The notes under the pieces are model-generated. The model ran no database searches. It was not told the origin of the DNA and saw only the letters and a program-made list of their open reading frames with translations. The position numbers and the translations under genes are program-made. A stretch of DNA of 64,000 bases, taken from assembly GCA_905250115.1 (NCBI GenBank), contig CAJNOI010000001.1, positions 1,614,977 through 1,678,976 of the forward strand. The letters run 5' to 3'. The DNA comes from Adineta steineri. Taxonomy: Eukaryota > Rotifera > Eurotatoria > Adinetida > Adinetidae. The stretch's first letter is position 1; each line of letters opens with the position of its first letter. Positions 58,901-64,000 of this stretch are shown piece after piece.

Positions 58901-59629
58901 CCGCCCACCCACTAGATAAAACACTGGCGCTAAGTCCTCCCCCTACAGCGTTTTCCTGGTTAGTACATACTAATTTAGTTGCTTTTCAATTGACCTATTC
59001 TTGAGTAATAAGTAATGTTATGACTCTTATATAATAATGTTTTTCTAATCTATATTGTGTAACATCTTGAGACGATTGTAGTTGAAGAATTTTACCTTGA
59101 TCTATTAATGATAATACCTTGAAGTATAAAAATAAACAGAAACAATACTCACAGACACCCTTGAAAACATTTTCAGATACGGAAGTATTCCAAATGTTTT
59201 ATTCTTCATATGAATTTTAGCCGAAAAAAATTGCAAATGTCGATTGTTTAGTTGCAAAAGATTCGTAAGTTATCTTAGCATATATATTCATACATAATAT
59301 AATGTATTTATATAGACCAAGTTATTGTTTTTATTTATCATCACATCGTGATCGTAGTTCAACATTACAAGCCCGTCAATTTCTTGTTCTATTTGATAAT
59401 ACAGATTTATCTGCCCAAAAAATTCAACGACTGATACTTTATTTAACATTATACATTCCACAACGAAATCAATTTTTTTTCCCATCCATTTGTCGAGTAA
59501 GAACTTTCATTTCATTCGATATTTATCAGTGATATTTTTTAGTTTGCTCAACGTCTTTCGTCATTAGTTGGTGAAACTCTTGGTGCTCCACCTAATTGTG
59601 AACGATATAAAAATTTGTTCTATCTTTAA
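55919..59629 (+). CDS. Piwi-family Argonaute with degenerate catalytic site
   Basis: About 20 short exons, roughly 780-800 residues. The N-terminus has GNYGRGSP, an Arg-Gly site of the sort methylated for Tudor binding. The PAZ-containing half ends in KLVLTRYDNRTQRIDNIDFN, DYYLNKFDIVIKDPHQPLIV and LVPELCYLTGLSDRAHRDAR, all diagnostic of Piwi rather than Ago. The PIWI domain starts near MIIGIGTWTS (58396) and ends RFAQRLSSLVGETLGAPPN and LFYL. The first catalytic Asp (GIDVYHD in Piwi) is Gly (58411-58413), the second (YRDG) is Asn (58689-58691), and the His (PTHYNV) aligns with Gln (59377-59379). Slicing is therefore unlikely, while piRNA binding may remain. The intron at 58854-59220 is 367 nt and carries a GC hairpin; a short exon could be hidden there. 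Confidence 0.9.
58882..58923. repeat. GC-rich perfect hairpin inside a Piwi intron
   Basis: The outer arms TGTTTTATC (58882-58890) and GATAAAACA (58915-58923) are perfect complements, and within them GGGTGGGCG (58892-58900), one C, then CGCCCACCC (58902-58910) form a 9-bp stem with a one-base loop. GCGC and CTCCCCC follow just downstream. It is the most GC-rich short stretch in the window. Confidence 0.8.
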
Positions 59630-59754
59630 ATATTAACAGTATTTTTGTTCTAGTCAGATATGTTATTTTTCTTTTTCTTGTCAGATAATATGAAATGTTT
59701 TTGTTTGTTATTGTTAATTAACCTCTATGTGTTTTTTTCTACGTATTATTCTAG

Positions 59755-60765
59755 ATGTATATACAAATTGGTCATCAAGAAAATCTTCATTTAACATCAT
59801 TNNNNNNNNNNNNNNNNNNNNNNNNNNNNNNNNNNNNNNNNNNNNNNNNNNNNNNNNNNNNNNNNNNNNNNNNNNNNNNNNNNNNNNNNNNNNNNNNNNN
59901 NTTTTTTGTATTAAGGGTGGTTTTGGATCGTTATTACGTTCATTTGGAAAACAAATTCTTATATCAAAAAATAAAGAAGCTTGCCGGGATTTAACTGGGC
60001 GACGAATGAGAGATGTAAACAATGAAAAAAAACTTCAAGTATGTATATTTTCTAATTAAATAATCTTTTTCCTTATTCCATAATAGATCAAATCGTGGGC
60101 GAAATGAAATATACGTGATTTTTTAAGTATTCATATAATAAAATATGATTATTTCCTTTTTCTTTCACTTGATATGAGGTCAAATAGTTTTTCTTTATTC
60201 ATAAACAAAAGACAATTAGAATGAAAGTTATGATTTATTATAATAGTTGGAATTAAATAAAAACAATTTATTATTATTATTGTTATCTTTTTAGGAATGG
60301 ATGCAAAAACAATTAGAAAAATCTGCTTCATCATCAACTGATCAAAAAAATAAAGCATCTCAAGGACAGGAAGAGAAAACTGATTATCGCAATGTTCCAC
60401 CTCCACATAAATTTTCTGATACAGCTTATGATGAACAAAAGAAACAAATTGCTGACAATATTGATGAAGCTGTTCAAATCGCTGCAGAAAAACTGACAAA
60501 AAAGAAAAAATCAACTACAGCAGTCAGTACTCGTGATGACGACAATGATGATGATGAAAAAGAAATAATATCGAAAAAACGTCATCATTCAGATGATACA
60601 CTTGAAGATGGAGAACTTAAAAATAAGAAAACAAAAAAAGAATCGGGTGCTACTGGCGCTTTTTTCTTAGGTATTGATGTTGGTGATGTATCAAGTGATG
60701 ATGATGATGAAGAAGAAATTCAAGCCAAAAATGCCAAGAAAAAGAAATCAATTAAAAAAGCATAA
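59755..60765 (+). CDS. SDE2: SDE2, N-terminal part broken by a gap
   Basis: Exons 59916-60038 and 60295-60765 encode the SDE2 hallmark: [34 protein letters not shown], then [11 protein letters not shown] and a Lys/Asp-rich tail ending in [11 protein letters not shown] and [12 protein letters not shown]2 is made with an N-terminal ubiquitin-like domain that is cleaved after a Gly-Gly just before K-G-G-F-G; the mature part works in pre-mRNA splicing and in PCNA-linked replication-stress response. Here the Lys lies right at the exon edge and the ubiquitin-like part falls in and before the 100-N gap. An exon at 59755-59801 ([14 protein letters not shown]) belongs to it, but the true start, perhaps near 59692, is not resolved. 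It follows Piwi on the same strand by about 125 bp. Confidence 0.85.
59802..59901. other. Assembly gap (100 N) inside SDE2
   Basis: Exactly 100 N, so the real length is unknown. It removes most of the ubiquitin-like domain of SDE2. Frames drawn through the N run on either strand are artefacts. Confidence 0.99.
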
Positions 60766-62679
60766 AGAATTATTTTGTTTTGTTATTGTATATTTACCTT
60801 TTTGTTCATCATATTCATACAATAAACGTTCGATTTTGTGTAGTACATATCTATTCAACTATTAATTATTATATTCTTATTTTTGTATCAACTATAGAGA
60901 AAAAAAACATCGTTATCAGTAATTAAGCTGCAAGGTTAAATATACAGCAAAACATATTTTCCTTTCTATAGATAGCTTTCCAATAGACCGAATACATATC
61001 ATGTGCTAGACTAGAATCAACTGAGTAAAATAAGAGAAAGATAAGTTTTAATAATCCTTCGTGACAAATCTAATCCTTGCATGAAGTAATATTAGATGTA
61101 ACATGTTAGTTTCTTGAAAATAATATTACACTTGAGTTTTTTTTTGTTGTTGTTTTCTTTAAACGAATCATTATTTGAAAAACAATAAGCTCCAGTATTT
61201 TTAGTTTTTTTTTTCTAATAAATGATTAGTTTCTCTTTAAGTAACGCATCACTCTTTGGGAGAAAAATAATGAATGAAAGCTTTAGCTGAGATTTTCACT
61301 AATCTTCATGTCTTAAAGATAACGAACATCGCCCCTTGCACTCAACAGAATAATCGAGATTATTTTCTTGTCTAATTATAAGGACGTATAGAACAAACTT
61401 AAAATATGTTTCATTTTTCTTTGATCGTTATACAAAAGCAATTTTTCAAAGGATTAAATACTAATTCATATAGATTTAATTATATAGTTGATTGACGAAC
61501 TCAAATACTTGCTTGAATATCATATATATAGAGAGAAAAACATCAGTTATCTTATCTCTTATGTAAATCTATAGATAGTTTTTCTAGATTGAAATACTGA
61601 AAATAATCCATGAATGATGTCTACGTCGATCTACTTTAAAAACGCGATGTAATAATTAAAGTATTTCCACAGTAAATTATCCGAATAGAAAAATGCTTTT
61701 AAAAATTTACAATAATGTACATAGACATCACATTTGATTTCCGGATTATGTCGGAAGTAACTAATAATTACAGAGATTCAAGAGTGTAAACATTTCCTTA
61801 GCAAGACAGAATTATTAACTAAAAAGACACCTATAGTCATTATTACGGTAAATATTAAAAATTAAAATAGTTCTAAAATTATCACACATCTGTTGATAAA
61901 ATATGTCAACATCACCTATTTTTGACATTTATTAATTTTTTCTAATCTTACATGGAACAGTTTTGATCAAAAGAATTACTGCAGACATGTTATCGATACA
62001 TTTATTCTTTTTATTAATAATCATATCTCTCATCTTGATTGATGATCAGCCGAATGATATAGAAAATATTTTTTTCTATCAAAAGATCAGTTGTGAAACG
62101 AAAATATTTATCCAATAAAGATAATAGAAAATCATAGCATTTATAGCTCGTTGTTTTTCGATTAAGACAAAGTTCAGATATAATTACCCGTCGAAATATT
62201 TCTCGCCTATATATCATTTATCAAAATAAGACACATATGTTATATATGAATATAAATCTTTCTATTACTATTTATAACTGTAATGTTTTTCTTGTTAAAC
62301 AACATAAGAAAAAAGCTCTTATCAAATAAATAATTCTTTTCTTTACTATTCTAAGGTAAAAATACTATAAAAAAAGAAATTTCTTCTATTGATTTATCAG
62401 GAAAAGATTAAACTACTAGTTATATTTAGCCATAATTCATCTAGTGTTGGATAAGAGTCTAGATTTATCATTTTGTTGATTTGTACTAATCATAAGATAA
62501 CTAACTTATAATGTAGATTTCTTTTGATAAATGTATACGTGTAAATTGACACTCAATATTCAATGATGTTTATAACCAAAAATAAGGAAAAAAAAGAAAA
62601 CAAACGAAAAACAAAAATTAGTTTGAACATAATAGAAAAGAAAACATGGCTATAACTTATTTTTTTTTTGTTATAATAT
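60766..62679. other. AT-rich intergenic spacer
   Basis: AATAAA at about 60820 probably ends SDE2. The rest shows no gene; a minus-strand frame at 62014-62217 is AT-driven. No GTGGG-type tract was seen here. Confidence 0.6.
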
Positions 62680-63876
62680 TCAATCAATTGTTGCTGTTGG
62701 TTCTATTTTATCGAAGAGTGGAACACTATTCGCTGATGTTAATCTAGCATCGATTAATTCGTGTTTTGTTAATTCTCGCATATTATTATTTACAGTTGCT
62801 GAATATCGATGATTTTTAAAGAAATGTATTGATGAACGAGATGATTTTGAATTTGAAAAAAATAAACTTGGATTACGATTCGATACACGTGTTGCACCAC
62901 CTGGAGTATCGAAACTAGCTGGTAATGGTTCGCAGAATAAGAAATGTTGCCCAACTTGTCGAAATTTTCGATCAAAAAACGCATACAGTATAAATGTTGA
63001 TGAAGCATTTAAAACAGATAATAGATTATTAATAGATAAATATTGTCTTGCAAGTAAATTAGCCATTAATTGTGGACCTAACCATGAATAAAGAACATTA
63101 AATACAAAATAAGGTAATTGTGTTAGAAGAAATACGAATACAATTGATAATAATAAAAAATTAATTGCATTTGATGAACGATTTTGTTTTGATAATGAAT
63201 TTAATAAACGTTTACGTCTACGTACTGCATATAATTTTTTAATAATCATTGTTTTACATAAAATAATAGTTGATAATGGAATAAGAAAAACAAAAACAAA
63301 ATAAAGATATTTACGCATTACTAAACGAAATATTGGATGTGCACCAATTGTTGATATTTTTATCTTTGTTGAATTATTGGTTTTAACAAGTGTATATTCA
63401 AACCAAAATGGTATACAATATACTACACAAAATAATGTAACACATAAAACAACAAATATTGCATGTCGTGGACTACGCCATTTTTGACCTCGAAATGGCA
63501 AACATATAAGAATAAAACGATCAAGAGCAACAGTTGCTGTTAAATATATTTGTATAAGTATACATGTCAAATGTATTGGAAATATTCTTGTAAATATATG
63601 TAGATAAAAAGTTTCAGCCTGAAATGTCGAACGTATACCATGTGTTAATAAAAATCCAATTAAAACACATGATGATGCACATGATAATGCAAAAATATAA
63701 ATATTTGTTGTTGAGGTACGCATAACACGACTGGATAATATCACACATGTTAATGCATTACCTAATAAACCACATATACATACTATAGATAATAGATAAC
63801 CTTCAATAATACGCTTAAATTCACCAAGACGTTGTTCAGAAATTAAATTCGTCGATGTCGACGACGAATTATTCAT
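62680..63876 (-). CDS. Rhodopsin-like GPCR (neuropeptide-receptor type)
   Basis: A single exon; 398 residues from the Met at 63876. I prefer this start to the Met 19 codons earlier (63933) because it gives a short Asn/Ser-rich glycosylated N-terminus (MNNSSSTSTN) directly before TM1. Seven helices: GLLGNALTCVIL in TM1, ATVALDRFILICLPF at the end of TM3 (DRF for DRY), FVFVFLIPLSTIILCKTMI (TM5), LLTQLPYFVFNVLYSWL (TM6), and NASSTFILYAFFDRKFR (TM7, the NPxxY position reading as N...FILY). Basic RRRKR after TM5 fits G-protein contact. The C-terminal tail is Ser-rich. It resembles FMRFamide-receptor-like families of invertebrates; the ligand is not known. Confidence 0.88.
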   Translation of the reverse strand: MNNSSSTSTNLISEQRLGEFKRIIEGYLLSIVCICGLLGNALTCVILSSRVMRTSTTNIYIFALSCASSCVLIGFLLTHGIRSTFQAETFYLHIFTRIFPIHLTCILIQIYLTATVALDRFILICLPFRGQKWRSPRHAIFVVLCVTLFCVVYCIPFWFEYTLVKTNNSTKIKISTIGAHPIFRLVMRKYLYFVFVFLIPLSTIILCKTMIIKKLYAVRRRKRLLNSLSKQNRSSNAINFLLLSIVFVFLLTQLPYFVFNVLYSWLGPQLMANLLARQYLSINNLLSVLNASSTFILYAFFDRKFRQVGQHFLFCEPLPASFDTPGGATRVSNRNPSLFFSNSKSSRSSIHFFKNHRYSATVNNNMRELTKHELIDARLTSANSVPLFDKIEPTATID

Positions 63877-64000
63877 GATTATTAGTAATACCAAGCAATT
63901 AAAAAACTCTTCTATTTCTTTTGCGTTTGTCACTTGGGAAGAAGAAGAAGACTAAAGAACAAAAAAAAGATTTCCTTTTTTTTTTTTGCTTTTCTTATTA

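Noticed and set aside
59714..60022. Minus-strand frame crossing the N gap
   Set aside because: The gap length is arbitrary, so the frame is artificial, and the sense strand encodes SDE2.

Overview
The window is animal nuclear DNA, most likely from a bdelloid rotifer. The evidence is a very AT-rich background, metazoan genes split by very short GT-AG introns (mostly about 45-65 nt), closely packed genes, a tandem pair of ADP-ribosyltransferase/TPR fusion genes of a kind expanded in bdelloids, a bacterial-type DKNYY gene without introns, and scattered GTGGG-rich tracts that resemble the G-rich telomere repeat reported for bdelloids. Two runs of exactly 100 N (6359-6458 and 59802-59901) are assembly gaps. 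The species assignment is inference from sequence alone.

Layout. 1-15990 is gene-poor: the 5' end of an unknown minus-strand gene at the left edge, a 3CxxC zinc-finger gene (2823-3419), a TRAF-type RING/MATH gene (8075-9802) and long AT-rich spacers. 15991-30000 is gene-dense: a TENT5 (FAM46) poly(A) polymerase, a DKNYY protein, an atypical dual-specificity phosphatase, RABL6, KCMF1, a four-pass membrane protein, a small coiled-coil protein, a TAF6/TAF6L-like histone-fold protein and a C2-domain protein. 30063-34127 holds a Ser-rich gene with a LURAP1/FAM89-like helix and an unknown coiled-coil gene. 36578-43107 carries the two ART-TPR paralogues, with GTGGG-type foldbacks between them. Then come a rhodopsin-like GPCR, a decayed coding relic, a five-pass membrane protein and a long spacer. 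50848-60765 is dense again: FAM227 and IQUB (both cilium-related) on the minus strand, a Piwi-family gene head-to-head with IQUB, then SDE2. A second GPCR lies at the right edge.

How the genes relate. Most are independent housekeeping or signalling genes. FAM227 and IQUB are adjacent, on the same strand, and both belong to cilium/flagellum-associated families. IQUB and Piwi share a 192-bp divergent upstream region. RABL6 and KCMF1 are separated by only 182 bp. Exon models were built by hand from splice signals, reading frame and remembered family similarity; coding totals are multiples of three for all complete models that I summed.

Main points for a second look: the Piwi gene appears to have lost catalytic residues; the ART-TPR pair has an unassigned alpha/beta N-terminal region and differs by two TPR units; there is a dispersed family of telomere-like palindromes; two enlarged introns carry GC-rich inverted repeats; and the DKNYY gene is a candidate horizontal transfer.
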